In this document: positions 27,332 to 36,379 of the stretch, in pieces
Layout: the number at the start of each line of letters is the position of its first letter
How positions within the stretch are numbered: the stretch's first letter is position 1
From: Pistricoccus aurantiacus
Lineage (GTDB): Bacteria; Pseudomonadota; Gammaproteobacteria; Pseudomonadales; Halomonadaceae
Reading direction: 5' to 3' (one strand)
NCBI RefSeq assembly: GCF_042682565.1
Contig: NZ_JBHUIC010000013.1
DNA length: 64,000 nt
Position numbers and translations under genes: made by a program
The notes under the pieces: generated by a model
Database searches by the model: none
What the model was told of the DNA's origin: nothing
What the model saw: only the letters and a program-made list of their open reading frames with translations

Positions 27332-29062
27332 TCATTGAGCGCCCAGCCGGCTCGAATCCCTTGCGACCGTAGTTGCCTGAACCTCGCCGTTTGTATCGAA
27401 ACTTATCTTCACGTTTGGATCCGGATCATTCACGGCCCTCTCCAACTGCTTGATCGCCCTATCCCTTTTCAAAAGCCGTCTTATCATGTTTGCTATCATG
27501 AGCATGATGACAACGGAGAAAGGAAACGCGCCGATGATGGTTCCGGTCTGGACCGTATCCACGACAGCGCTACCGCCCAGAGTCAGCAGTATCGTCGCAA
27601 CCGCGGCAATACTGGCGACCAAAACCACCCTGAACCAGGCTCCCGCCTTTTTCGGCGACGACACGAAGTCCGCCAGGGCATAGGTTCCAGCGTCCAGCGA
27701 TGTGACATAGTAGGTCGCGACCAATACGGTAGCTACTACCAGGAGGAGGCTACCGACAATCGGTATCATCTCAAGCGTTGCGAACAGACCACTGGCGACA
27801 TCTGCGTTTACCGCTGCCGAGACGCCGCGCTCTGTCTTATCATCGTAAAAGATGGCGGCAGAGCCCAACACCCCAATCCACACCATGACGATCAGTGAAG
27901 GGACAATAGTTACTCCGACCACGAATTCGCGAAGCGTGCGTCCGCGAGAAATACGAGCGATAAAACCCGCCACGAAGGGTGAGAAGGCAATGACCCAGCA
28001 CCAGATGAAAACGGTCCACCAGCCATTCCAGCTATCCTGCCAGGATGTCAGAGGTTCGGAGGTACTTGGCGCATCCGTCCAGAAACTCATGTTGATAAAG
28101 TTTGTAAAGTAAGAGCCGAAGGTCTGGGTGATATTGGAAACAATAAACAGGGTAGGCCCGAATACGAAGACGGCGACAACCAGCACGACACTCAAGATCG
28201 AATTCGTTTCACTGATCATCCGCATACCCTTGCTGATACCGAAGAAAGCGGAGATGGCGGTAAGGGTCCCCAAGCCGACAATGACGATCAACCAGACGAT
28301 AGGCGTTGAAGCCAGACCAGTGAAGGAGGTAAGCCCTGAACTGAACTGCATCGCCGCAAACCCAAAGGATGTGGACAAGCCGAGTATCGTCGCCATGATC
28401 GCAAGTAATTCGACGACTACGCCGGCACCACCCTGCGCCCATCGCGGCAGAATATCCACGGTCGCCTCACGAAAGGTCAAGGTCTTGCCCAGGTTGTGAT
28501 GCGAGTAGGCAAGACAGACTGCTACCACACAATACATGGCCCAGGCGGTGAATCCCCAGTGAAAGTAGGCCCAGACAATACCGCCACCAGCGACATTACC
28601 TTCCATCGCCTGAAAGACGGGACTTTCGTCGCGGAGCATGATCGGCTCGGCAACAGACCAGAAAATGAGTCCGATGCCTTGCCCACAGGCAAAAAGCATC
28701 GAATACCAGGCAAAATTGCCGAATTCCTTTTCCGCACTGGGGCCTCCCAGTCGCACTCTGCCAACGGTCTTGCTGAATACAAGCCAGGCACATACCGCCA
28801 CGGCAAAAAGCGAATACAGGATGAACATCCAAGTAAAGCCACCCGTGACGAAGGTTCGCAAGTCAAAGATGACTGCGGCTACACCGTCGGGGTTGAGCAG
28901 CACTACCGCGATGAGGGCAATGATGGCTACTGGCGGTACGAACTGGATGACTAACCTGCCGATAGGTGGCAGATCCTGGCCTGTGAAGCGAGGAATCTCA
29001 ACAGGTTGGGGAGATGCAGAGCCCTCCCCGGACTTGGCGTGTTTCATCTTATTTTCTGACAT
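27332..29062 (-). CDS. BCCT-family transporter
   Basis: A 576-residue carrier of the betaine/choline/carnitine family with 12 membrane helices. The glycine-rich family signature GQGIGLIFWSVAEP lies near residue 130, followed by YFHWGFTAWAMYCV near 165 and FGISKGMRMISETNS near 280. Such proteins take up quaternary or methylated amines. It lies upstream of creatininase in map order but is read in the same direction, and a 438-base gap divides them. Given the creatininase and creatinase genes beside it, creatinine or creatine is a reasonable substrate, though betaine is equally possible. GAGG stands nine bases before the ATG. Confidence 0.9.
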   Translation of the reverse strand: MSENKMKHAKSGEGSASPQPVEIPRFTGQDLPPIGRLVIQFVPPVAIIALIAVVLLNPDGVAAVIFDLRTFVTGGFTWMFILYSLFAVAVCAWLVFSKTVGRVRLGGPSAEKEFGNFAWYSMLFACGQGIGLIFWSVAEPIMLRDESPVFQAMEGNVAGGGIVWAYFHWGFTAWAMYCVVAVCLAYSHHNLGKTLTFREATVDILPRWAQGGAGVVVELLAIMATILGLSTSFGFAAMQFSSGLTSFTGLASTPIVWLIVIVGLGTLTAISAFFGISKGMRMISETNSILSVVLVVAVFVFGPTLFIVSNITQTFGSYFTNFINMSFWTDAPSTSEPLTSWQDSWNGWWTVFIWCWVIAFSPFVAGFIARISRGRTLREFVVGVTIVPSLIVMVWIGVLGSAAIFYDDKTERGVSAAVNADVASGLFATLEMIPIVGSLLLVVATVLVATYYVTSLDAGTYALADFVSSPKKAGAWFRVVLVASIAAVATILLTLGGSAVVDTVQTGTIIGAFPFSVVIMLMIANMIRRLLKRDRAIKQLERAVNDPDPNVKISFDTNGEVQATTVARDSSRLGAQ

Positions 29063-29500
29063 TTCATACTACCTCTCTATTATAGTTTCTGCGTTACTCA
29101 GGACGGTGCTTCTAGTAGTCTCCGAGTTATTCACCATGAGGTATACAATCGGGAAGATTATTTTTATTCAGTATCAATAACTTTGTTAAACGATCGTTGT
29201 GGAATAAAAGCCTATCGAGGGTACGGCCATCTCCAATCAGCTTATTAAATACACAACGCCATTAGTAATGCATTACTTAGCCTGACAACCGACTATGCCG
29301 TTAGTCTTTGAATATTAAACAATGTTACCGACACCGTCGCGTTGGTACGCTTATATTTCCTAGCCAACAAACCGACGGATATTCAAGGTATTATGCCGCT
29401 CTTGCAGCGACCAATAAAAAAACAAATGGCCGCATTGCACATCGTTATTCGGCTGCTCGAAGCGCATGGATTCATCAGCCACGACAAGCACGAAAACCAA
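29063..29500. other. AT-rich intergenic stretch without a supported gene
   Basis: Lies between the BCCT start and the creatininase stop. A plus-strand frame from 29342 reads like protein for about 50 codons (VRLYFLANKPTDIQG), then runs antisense through the creatininase gene. No ribosome site or recognisable domain was found. It may be a decayed fragment; the promoter of the BCCT gene is expected near 29070-29170. Confidence 0.4.
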
Positions 29501-30259
29501 TCAATTCAGGTGCTTTACTATACCTGTAATACACTCTTCAAGGATAAGTTTTCCTTTTTCCTCGGTCGCTTTTACCGGCGAAGACAGGGTTCCAGAGGGT
29601 GCAACCCAGGAAGGGTCGGGAGGAAAGACATCGTAAGGAGGAAAACTTGCCGGCTCGACATCAACGGCTTTGGACATGTCCACCAGTTCCGGATGAATGC
29701 TCAGCATGATAGAGGTTTCGAGAACGCCCCCATGTTCAACCGCCCAGCCGGTGAAGCCATCGGGAAATACTTTTGCAACCGTTTCCTCGCTGATGAAATC
29801 CCAATAGGATAATAAATATATCTTTACACTTATGTTATGTGCATCGCACTGCTTGACCAACTTATCGGCAGCCTCACACAAATAGACAGAATTCTCGAAA
29901 TGTCCGTTAATCAGAATAAATTCACGGTTACCGTGATTCACGTAGGCTTGCAGGACATCAAAAACGTAATGCTCCAAAGCGCTACCGGACACACAGGTTG
30001 TTCCCGGAAAGAAATTTCCGCCGCCAGATTTGACTTGCGACTTGTATCCATAGCTGATGGCTGGAGCTACCAGCATACTGTCGGCTTTTTCTGCAACCTT
30101 TTCGGCAATATAACTTGGGATCAGCACATCGGGATTGAGCGACATATGAGGACCATGCTGCTCAATCGCGCCTACTGGAAGGATAATCTTGCACTTTCCT
30201 CCTTCAGTAAGCTCCTTGTAGGAAACCCAGTCCATATTCTCGATCTTGATATTTTTCAT
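29501..30259 (-). CDS. crnA: Creatininase (creatinine amidohydrolase)
   Basis: Metal-dependent enzyme that opens creatinine to creatine. Residues and order match the Pseudomonas putida enzyme: LPVGAIEQHGPHMSLNPDVLIP near residue 28 (metal-binding Glu and His), YGYKSQVKSGGGNFFPGTT near 70, LINGHFENS near 113, LLSYWDF near 150, VEHGGVLETS near 172 and PPYDVFPPDP near 205. The length of 252 residues fits. The ATG at 30259 has GAGG nine bases upstream; a GTG at 30277 is less likely. It is more AT-rich than the adjacent creatinase. With creatinase and the sox operon it completes a path from creatinine to glycine. Confidence 0.92.
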   Translation of the reverse strand: MKNIKIENMDWVSYKELTEGGKCKIILPVGAIEQHGPHMSLNPDVLIPSYIAEKVAEKADSMLVAPAISYGYKSQVKSGGGNFFPGTTCVSGSALEHYVFDVLQAYVNHGNREFILINGHFENSVYLCEAADKLVKQCDAHNISVKIYLLSYWDFISEETVAKVFPDGFTGWAVEHGGVLETSIMLSIHPELVDMSKAVDVEPASFPPYDVFPPDPSWVAPSGTLSSPVKATEEKGKLILEECITGIVKHLN

Positions 30260-30371
30260 CTCAGCCATCCTCAGCACTAATTACTACTAGTTATTCTTGA
30301 TAATTATTACTCAACCTGTTGCAGCTATTTAATGTATTCAAGTTTTGGATCGACAATTATCATTGCTAAAG

Positions 30372-30400
30372 AATAAGGGGGAGCTAAGCTCCCCCTTATT
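30372..30400 (-). terminator. Terminator hairpin of the creatinase gene
   Basis: A near-perfect inverted repeat, AATAAGGGGGAGC with GCTCCCCCTTATT, lies just past the creatinase stop. A short CTTT follows on the minus strand. Confidence 0.8.
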
Positions 30401-30407
30401 GATTAGC

Positions 30408-31616
30408 TTACTTGATAATATTGTGCTCCGGCCCATACGGGAAGCCGGTGATATTCTCGGTCTTGTCCTCGTGAATCACCAGGATGTCGTGCTCGCGGTA
30501 GCCGCCGGCGCCGGGCTGGCCTTCCGGAATCATGATCATCGGCTCCATGGAGACCACCATGTTGGGCTCCAGCACGGTGTCGATGTCCTCGCGCAGCTCG
30601 AGGCCCGCCTCGCGACCGTAGTAGTGGCTCAGGGTCCCGAAGGAGTGGCCGTAGCCGAAGGTGCGGTACTTGAGCAGATCGTACTTGGCGAAGATCTCGT
30701 TGAGCTCGTGGGCGATGTCGCAGCAGCGCACGCCGGGCTTGATCAGCTCGATGCCTCGCTCATGCACCTCGCAGTTGACCTCCCATAGCCGCAGATGCTC
30801 GTCGGAGGCATGCTCGCAGAACAGGGTGCGCTCTAGGGCCGTGTAGTAGCCGGAGATCATCGGGAAGGTGTTGAGGCTCAGGATATCGCCGGGCTGCACC
30901 TTGCGGCTGGTCACCGGGTTGTGGGCGCCGTCGGTGTTGATGCCGGACTGGAACCACACCCAGGTATCCATCAGTTCGCTGTGGGGGAAGCGCTTGGCGA
31001 TTTCCCGCACCATGGCCTGGGTGCCGGCCAGGGCCACCTCGTATTCCGGCACGCCGGCCTTGATGGCGTCGCGTATCGCCTCGCCGCCCACGTCCGCCAC
31101 CTGAGCGCCGTTGCGGATCAGGTCGATCTCTTCATTGGACTTGATCATGCGCATCTTCATGGTGGGCATGCCGATATCCGTGAACTCCACGTTGCCCAGC
31201 GCGTCCTTCATCTTCTGCTGGTTCTGCAGGGTCAGGTGATCGTATTCCACGCCAACGCGCTTCTTGCCTTCGCAGAGCTGCTTGATGGCCTTGAAGAAGT
31301 TGTCCTTCTGCCAGTCGGTATAGACGATATTGTCGCCCAGGCGGGTGCGACGATAGGGCTGGCCGCCGTCGATGTTGGCGGTCACGGTGGTGAAGCTGTC
31401 CTGGGTGACCACCAGGCCGTAGTCACGACCGAACTTACAGTAGACGAAATCGCTGAAGTAGTTGATGTTGTGATAAGACGTGAAGACCACGGCGTCGACA
31501 TTGTTTTCCCCCATGTACTGGCGCAGCTTTTCCAGTCGACGGCGCATTTCCGCGTCGGAAAAGGTCGGGGTAACTTTTTCGCCGTTGGGAATTTCGATAA
31601 GAGATGGCAGTTCCAT
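30408..31616 (-). CDS. creA: Creatinase (creatine amidinohydrolase)
   Basis: Hydrolyses creatine to sarcosine and urea. The 402-residue protein has the pita-bread fold of the M24 family without its metal site. Long blocks agree with the Pseudomonas putida enzyme: TSYHNINYFSDF near residue 46, FQSGINTDGAHNPVTSRKV near 222 (catalytic His), YRTFGYGHSFGTLSHYYGRE near 315 and VVSMEPMIMIPEGQPGAGG near 350. AAGGAG precedes the ATG. Its GC content is like that of the chromosome and unlike the adjacent creatininase. The product sarcosine is the substrate of the soxBDAG enzyme. Confidence 0.96.
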   Translation of the reverse strand: MELPSLIEIPNGEKVTPTFSDAEMRRRLEKLRQYMGENNVDAVVFTSYHNINYFSDFVYCKFGRDYGLVVTQDSFTTVTANIDGGQPYRRTRLGDNIVYTDWQKDNFFKAIKQLCEGKKRVGVEYDHLTLQNQQKMKDALGNVEFTDIGMPTMKMRMIKSNEEIDLIRNGAQVADVGGEAIRDAIKAGVPEYEVALAGTQAMVREIAKRFPHSELMDTWVWFQSGINTDGAHNPVTSRKVQPGDILSLNTFPMISGYYTALERTLFCEHASDEHLRLWEVNCEVHERGIELIKPGVRCCDIAHELNEIFAKYDLLKYRTFGYGHSFGTLSHYYGREAGLELREDIDTVLEPNMVVSMEPMIMIPEGQPGAGGYREHDILVIHEDKTENITGFPYGPEHNIIK

Positions 31617-31853
31617 ATTCTACTCCTTGAGTCATTGTTGTCGGGCCGCTTTCAGCATCGAATGCAAGCCCGCGCGATCGAGGTTTTCTTGACCCATTCG
31701 ACCCTTCGCCGCCGTGCATCCGAACCATCGCTGTCGTTTGACTATCGTCATTGGGTAGGAATAAAACAAATAACTAGTCCAAATGCCCCCATTGGCTAAC
31801 GCAATGTCAAGCGCTACCCCCACATTGCGATAGCCGTTAACGCATCGATTACC

Positions 31854-33872
31854 TCATTCGCTAGTAGCGTCCCGATGCGTCAAATGGAGGCGCGCCGGGT
31901 CATCTTGCTGCCGGCTTACCGCCGGCTGCCAGACTCGTGTTTCGCTCAGGCTTTCGCCGACCTGGAACCGATTGACGCTGCCGGCCATGTCGTTGGACCG
32001 ATCTTCCAGCGCACGACTGGCTTGCGCGACCTGCTCCACCAGCGTCGCGTTTTGCTGGGTCACTTCTTCCAACTGATTCATGGCAAGACTGATCTGCTCG
32101 ATACCCGCGGTCTGCTCAGCGCTCGCCGCGGTTATCTCGGCGATCCGCTCCGCCATCTGCTGAACCTGGTCGGCGATACCCTGGAGCACATCCCCGGTCT
32201 GGGCGACCAGCGTCTCGCCCTCGTTGACCTTGACGACGCTATCGTCGATCAGGCTGCGAATACGCTCGGCCTCCTCGGCGCTACGGCTGGCCAGCTTGCG
32301 CACCTCGGCGGCGACCACCGCAAAACCGCGACCGTGCTCTCCGGCTCGGGCGGCTTCCACGGAAGCATTCAAGGCCAGCAGATTTGTCTGAAAGGCAATG
32401 CTGTCGATGGCCGCCACGATAGCCGTCATCTGCTGGCTGGCTTCATGAATCTGGCTCATGGCCCGATGCGCACGATCGCCTACCTCGCTGGCACGCCGGG
32501 TGCCTTGGCTGACCTTGGTGGACAAGGCTTCCGCCTGGCGGGCGTTATCGGTATTCTGGCGCACGGTCGCGGTGATCTGCTCCATGCTGGCCGCGGTTTC
32601 CACCAGGGAAGCAGACTGCTCTTCGGTACGCTGGGCCAGGTCCTGATTGCCCCGGGCGATTTCCCCGCTGGCCAGTCCTACCGCCCCGGCGCTTTTCTTG
32701 ATATTGGCCACCAGCATTTCGGTGCTGGCGGTGGAGTCGTTGAACGCACGGTATAGCGCAGAAAGCTCATCCGTGCCCGGTACCGGCAGGCGCTGGGTGA
32801 GATCTCCGCCTCGCTGGTCGATCTGGTGCAGCGTGGCCTTGAGCGACCCGACGATACCACGCACGATCCAAACCGCCAGTAGCACCGACAGGACAGTCGC
32901 GGTCAGTGCGATGATGATATAGCGCCACAAGGCATGCCGTGCCTGTTGGCGCAACGTGTCAGCGGTGCCGATCACGTCTTCGGCGACACCATCCTCCACC
33001 GTTGCCAGCCGCTCGATCTTGAGGGTTTGCCAGTCGAACCATTGTTCAGGGCCAACGCCATAGCCTTGCGCGTCGCCACCCTGTTGCAGCACCTGCTCGC
33101 GCAATGTGACAAGCCGATCAATCTCCTCGCCGGTCAAGGCGTTGTCGAGCCGCTCCTGCATTGACGTGTTCGCAAGCGCGTCAAAGCTTTGCAAAAAGGC
33201 ATCCTCCTTGCCGATCAGCGCCAGGTAGCGTCGGAAAATCATCGGTGTCATTCGATCGGCGGCGAATACATTGGCCAGCAGAGCCCGCTCGATACCCGAT
33301 AAATCCTTGGCATTCAACAAGGCGTAATAGGCGTTCAATCTCTGTGATACCGCCGCATCTCGAGTGACATGCGCTAGCTGACCAACCAAGGCCATCAAGG
33401 CATGATTGGCCGACGTATAGTGCTCGATGACCTGGGCCATGGGCAGCGCCTGAGCATCCACCTGTCGACGAAGATTCAAGAAGGCATCCATTCGCCGCGC
33501 GATATCCGTTAGACGGGCAACAACCGGGTCGCTCAGCCGCGACTCGTTCAATGTCGCCAGATAATTCCGATACTCCTTCAACGCCGTGTCGGTATCAGCT
33601 CGCTGGCGCATCAGGGCGTCACCGAAGCGCCGGCCTTCGCTGCCCAGAAAGCCCGCGGTCAGGCCCCGCTCCCGCTGCAGTTGATGGGTCAGATCGCCCG
33701 CGTAACCCGACAAGGTCGCCAGCCGGACCAGCTGTGTCATATCCTCGACGACGGCTCGACGCTCGAAAATACCCGTCCCGGCGAAGTACAGCACGGCCAG
33801 TAGCGGCAAAAGCAGAACCACAAGAAATTTCCCGCTCATGGGCAAGCGATGCAACCAGACATTCATTTTCAT
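31854..33872 (-). CDS. Methyl-accepting chemotaxis protein with NIT sensor domain
   Basis: A 672-residue chemoreceptor. The first membrane helix is at about residues 14-35. A helical periplasmic NIT (nitrate/nitrite sensing type) domain follows to about 300, recognised by QLQRERGLTAGFLGSEGRRF. The second membrane helix lies near 315-338, then HAMP, then the MCP signalling domain with hairpin tip IDSIAFQTNLLALNASVEAARAGE. There is no terminal CheB/CheR pentapeptide (it ends RDATSE). It is divergent from the four-gene exported cluster, sharing a 200-base gap. The ligand is unknown; other NIT receptors sense nitrate or related anions. Confidence 0.9.
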   Translation of the reverse strand: MKMNVWLHRLPMSGKFLVVLLLPLLAVLYFAGTGIFERRAVVEDMTQLVRLATLSGYAGDLTHQLQRERGLTAGFLGSEGRRFGDALMRQRADTDTALKEYRNYLATLNESRLSDPVVARLTDIARRMDAFLNLRRQVDAQALPMAQVIEHYTSANHALMALVGQLAHVTRDAAVSQRLNAYYALLNAKDLSGIERALLANVFAADRMTPMIFRRYLALIGKEDAFLQSFDALANTSMQERLDNALTGEEIDRLVTLREQVLQQGGDAQGYGVGPEQWFDWQTLKIERLATVEDGVAEDVIGTADTLRQQARHALWRYIIIALTATVLSVLLAVWIVRGIVGSLKATLHQIDQRGGDLTQRLPVPGTDELSALYRAFNDSTASTEMLVANIKKSAGAVGLASGEIARGNQDLAQRTEEQSASLVETAASMEQITATVRQNTDNARQAEALSTKVSQGTRRASEVGDRAHRAMSQIHEASQQMTAIVAAIDSIAFQTNLLALNASVEAARAGEHGRGFAVVAAEVRKLASRSAEEAERIRSLIDDSVVKVNEGETLVAQTGDVLQGIADQVQQMAERIAEITAASAEQTAGIEQISLAMNQLEEVTQQNATLVEQVAQASRALEDRSNDMAGSVNRFQVGESLSETRVWQPAVSRQQDDPARLHLTHRDATSE

Positions 33873-34074
33873 TTATCCAACTAATAAAGGGTCGGCTTAC
33901 TATGTCGGCCGCTGCCGCGAAAACTTGAAGGGGACTATCAAATTGCCCGGGTTGGAACGGTTATTGAGACCGCCCATCAAAAAGTCTAAAACTTTGTACT
34001 CTTTCTACGATACAAGCGCTGATCGACTACGCTTTCTAACAAAGAAAATAACAAGTGTGTCTTGGGAGAGAGAC

Positions 34075-34911
34075 ATGCGCACAAGCGTTTGCCGTCTAGT
34101 CGGTGTGGTGCTCGGCCTGAGCTTCACCCTGGCATTGGCCTCGGAACCCGTGCTGGTACAAGGAGAAGAGAATGGGCAGGGCGTGCTCCGGGTGCGTAAC
34201 GGCGAATGCTTCGCCATCGTGCCGGAGCACGTGGTCGGCTATGGGCTAAATCTTTTTGTCGCGGCTGCAGACCGAACCCGAGCCTCTGCGGAAGTGGAAA
34301 ACACCTTCGGTGATGATATCGCCATTATTCGCGTGCATGCCCAGGGGCGCCTCGATTGTGGTACCGGCTGGACGGCATCGCCAGGGTTAGACGCGCGACT
34401 GCGTAGCGCCGTGGCGGAAGGCAAGACAGCCAGCATTATCCGCGTACGCGCAACCGGCGGCCTGGAATCCTATCCCGTCCGCGTCCATGGCTACGATGAT
34501 CGTTATATAGAAGTCGCACCGCTGGGTAGCGATATCACCATCTTCCAAGGGGTCAGCGGCTCGAGGCTGCTGCTGGGCGGCCTTCCGGCGGGAATGGTGA
34601 TGTCCGTCGATAGCGAACTCGGCCTTATCCGGGTCTATCGCCAGGATGCGCTGACCCATTTAGTGGCGCGGTTCTTCGATACATCCGGCCCTCGCCAAAT
34701 GCCGGCAATCGATCAGCCGGTGGAACCACTGATCGCCAAGGCGATGGCCACGGCACGCACACCCATTCGCGAGGAGCCTAGCCTTTGGTCGCCGGTGGTT
34801 CGTTGGCTGCTGGTCGGCCAAAGCGTCGCCATCACGGGAAAGGTGAAAGGGCTGCCCTGGCTCAGAACCGAGGAAGGCTATGTGCGCGTCAACGATATGT
34901 CGATGCGCTAA
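34075..34911 (+). CDS. Exported protein with possible trypsin-like fold and C-terminal SH3-like domain
   Basis: Not assigned to a named family. The 278-residue protein has a signal peptide (about residues 1-23). Three spaced motifs resemble a chymotrypsin-fold triad: FAIVPEHVV (His52), FGDDIAIIRV (Asp80/81) and FQGVSGSRLLLGG (Ser161). Cys45 and Cys95 could pair. Residues 225-278 look like a bacterial SH3 domain (TPIREEPSLWSPVVRWLLVGQ, WLRTEEGYV). The start is the ATG at 34075 with GGGAG upstream; the open frame extends 79 codons further without support. First of four genes read together, 33 bases before the next. Protease activity is only a hypothesis. Confidence 0.7.
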   Translation: MRTSVCRLVGVVLGLSFTLALASEPVLVQGEENGQGVLRVRNGECFAIVPEHVVGYGLNLFVAAADRTRASAEVENTFGDDIAIIRVHAQGRLDCGTGWTASPGLDARLRSAVAEGKTASIIRVRATGGLESYPVRVHGYDDRYIEVAPLGSDITIFQGVSGSRLLLGGLPAGMVMSVDSELGLIRVYRQDALTHLVARFFDTSGPRQMPAIDQPVEPLIAKAMATARTPIREEPSLWSPVVRWLLVGQSVAITGKVKGLPWLRTEEGYVRVNDMSMR

Positions 34912-34944
34912 GGACGTCACGACACAATAACAAGGAGAACGCAC

Positions 34945-35592
34945 ATGCAGATGAAATATCCACGCTGGATACTGACGGTGCTGTTCATTATCGCCATGCC
35001 CGCGTTGGCTATCGATCTCGCTGACCTGGAAGCCGCCAAGGAGCGGGCCAGCATCATAGACCGGGTCCGCGAACTGTTGGCGGACGATAGTCCCTCCGTT
35101 CGACTCGCGGTATTCGAGGAGGTCATGAAGGGCGACGATCCCGTGCTGCGCAGCATGGCCTTGGAAACCGCGCTCAACGCCGACGATGAACGGCTCAAGA
35201 CAGCGGCCCTGCGCCAGCTTATTCGAGATCGTGACAATATTCTTATCGAGATCGTACAGCCCGTGGACCCTAGCCAGGCCCAGGCCTATTTATATGCGGC
35301 ATGGCGTGAGTTGATCATCTCTGAACTGAAAATTGATGAATCCACTGATGAGATTACCGGTAGGTTCAGTACTGCCCAGACTGCGAGTACGAAATTCACC
35401 GGCCAATTGATCCGTGGCGGCTGGCAGCTCAGGCTGGCACGGCCGAGCTTCACATGCTTCTTGACCATGAGCGAGGTCTCGGGAGTGGAGCTGAGTGGTG
35501 CACTACAGTGCTCCATCAGTGGGCGAGCAACCACGGAAGACGCTGCCAACGCCAATAGCGCCACGCTGCCGGCTCGGGTGAAGCTATCATGA
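34945..35592 (+). CDS. Exported protein with HEAT-like helical repeats
   Basis: A 215-residue protein with a signal peptide ending near ALA (residue 22). Residues 35-100 form short helical repeats of HEAT type (DDSPSVRLAVFEEVMKG, DDPVLRSMALETALN, DDERLKTAALRQLIRD). The C-terminal half is beta-rich with two cysteines (FTCFLTM, LQCSI), a possible disulfide. No family was recognised. AAGGAG lies seven bases before the ATG at 34945. Its stop overlaps the next start (ATGA), so the two are translationally coupled. Confidence 0.7.
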   Translation: MQMKYPRWILTVLFIIAMPALAIDLADLEAAKERASIIDRVRELLADDSPSVRLAVFEEVMKGDDPVLRSMALETALNADDERLKTAALRQLIRDRDNILIEIVQPVDPSQAQAYLYAAWRELIISELKIDESTDEITGRFSTAQTASTKFTGQLIRGGWQLRLARPSFTCFLTMSEVSGVELSGALQCSISGRATTEDAANANSATLPARVKLS

Positions 35593-36365
35593 AGACGCTA
35601 TCGATGAAGTTCGTCTTTACCATGATAGCCGCGCTCCTCGGCGGTATGGCCAACGCACAATCGCCTCCTGAAATTCCTGTCGAAGCCACCTGGGTGGATG
35701 AAGGATATGTCCCGGATGTGCCCGTCTCGGGGCGTATCATTATTGGCGCAATGCTTGCCGAATCTGGCCGTCCTGACGGCAGAATACTTTATGTCAGGGT
35801 CGGCTCCAAGCCAGCAAAAGAAAGCGCCGAACTCGAGAGTGAAACACTATGCATCAACCTGATATCTCGCGATGGAAGCTATACGGGTGTCTGGAAGGTG
35901 CCATTGGCTGAACGCGATTCTTCCGGTTGGATTAAAGTGCAATATACAACCAAGGAGCCCGCCTTCTATGAGATGGATCATGCCAAGGATCTCGTCGCCC
36001 TGGCAGCCTTCAAGGATCGCTGTGACCCCGGTGGCATCACTCGTCGAATCCTGCCGGTGACCTGGCAATGGCCCGATGATGACCGCTTGCTACGGGTCTT
36101 CGTCAATAGCAGCCGCATGCGTACACTCCTGGCCATTCCCTTCACTCGAGATGACAAGAATGCCTCAACCGGCGTCGAAATCATCGAGTGCAAGCAGATC
36201 GACGCGTCTCATAGAATTGCCTTCGATCGTCAATGCGACATCGATATCGATGGCCTCGAAAAAGAGCAAGGGCAAGCGAGAGAGCTTCACTACGACCAGG
36301 CCGCGCTACTTCGCTACCGCGGCCCCAATCGCGCGCCCGTCGTGTCACTGCCTCTATTACAATGA
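35589..36365 (+). CDS. Exported protein of unknown function
   Basis: A 258-residue protein with a clear signal peptide (FVFTMIAALLGGMANAQ, cleavage after ANA). The mature part is mixed beta and loop with four cysteines (LCINLIS, DRCDPGG, IECKQI, RQCDIDI) that could form two disulfides. No known domain was seen. It is coupled to the preceding gene by an ATGA overlap and followed by the fourth gene after 14 bases. Its fold and partners are unknown; the shared operon suggests an envelope complex. Confidence 0.65.
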   Translation: MKTLSMKFVFTMIAALLGGMANAQSPPEIPVEATWVDEGYVPDVPVSGRIIIGAMLAESGRPDGRILYVRVGSKPAKESAELESETLCINLISRDGSYTGVWKVPLAERDSSGWIKVQYTTKEPAFYEMDHAKDLVALAAFKDRCDPGGITRRILPVTWQWPDDDRLLRVFVNSSRMRTLLAIPFTRDDKNASTGVEIIECKQIDASHRIAFDRQCDIDIDGLEKEQGQARELHYDQAALLRYRGPNRAPVVSLPLLQ

Positions 36366-36379
36366 TCGAGTGACGCGAT

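Noticed and set aside
29342..29812. Plus-strand ORF of 156 codons before and across the creatininase 3' end
   Set aside because: More than half is antisense to creatininase. The first 50 codons look protein-like but match no family and lack a ribosome site.
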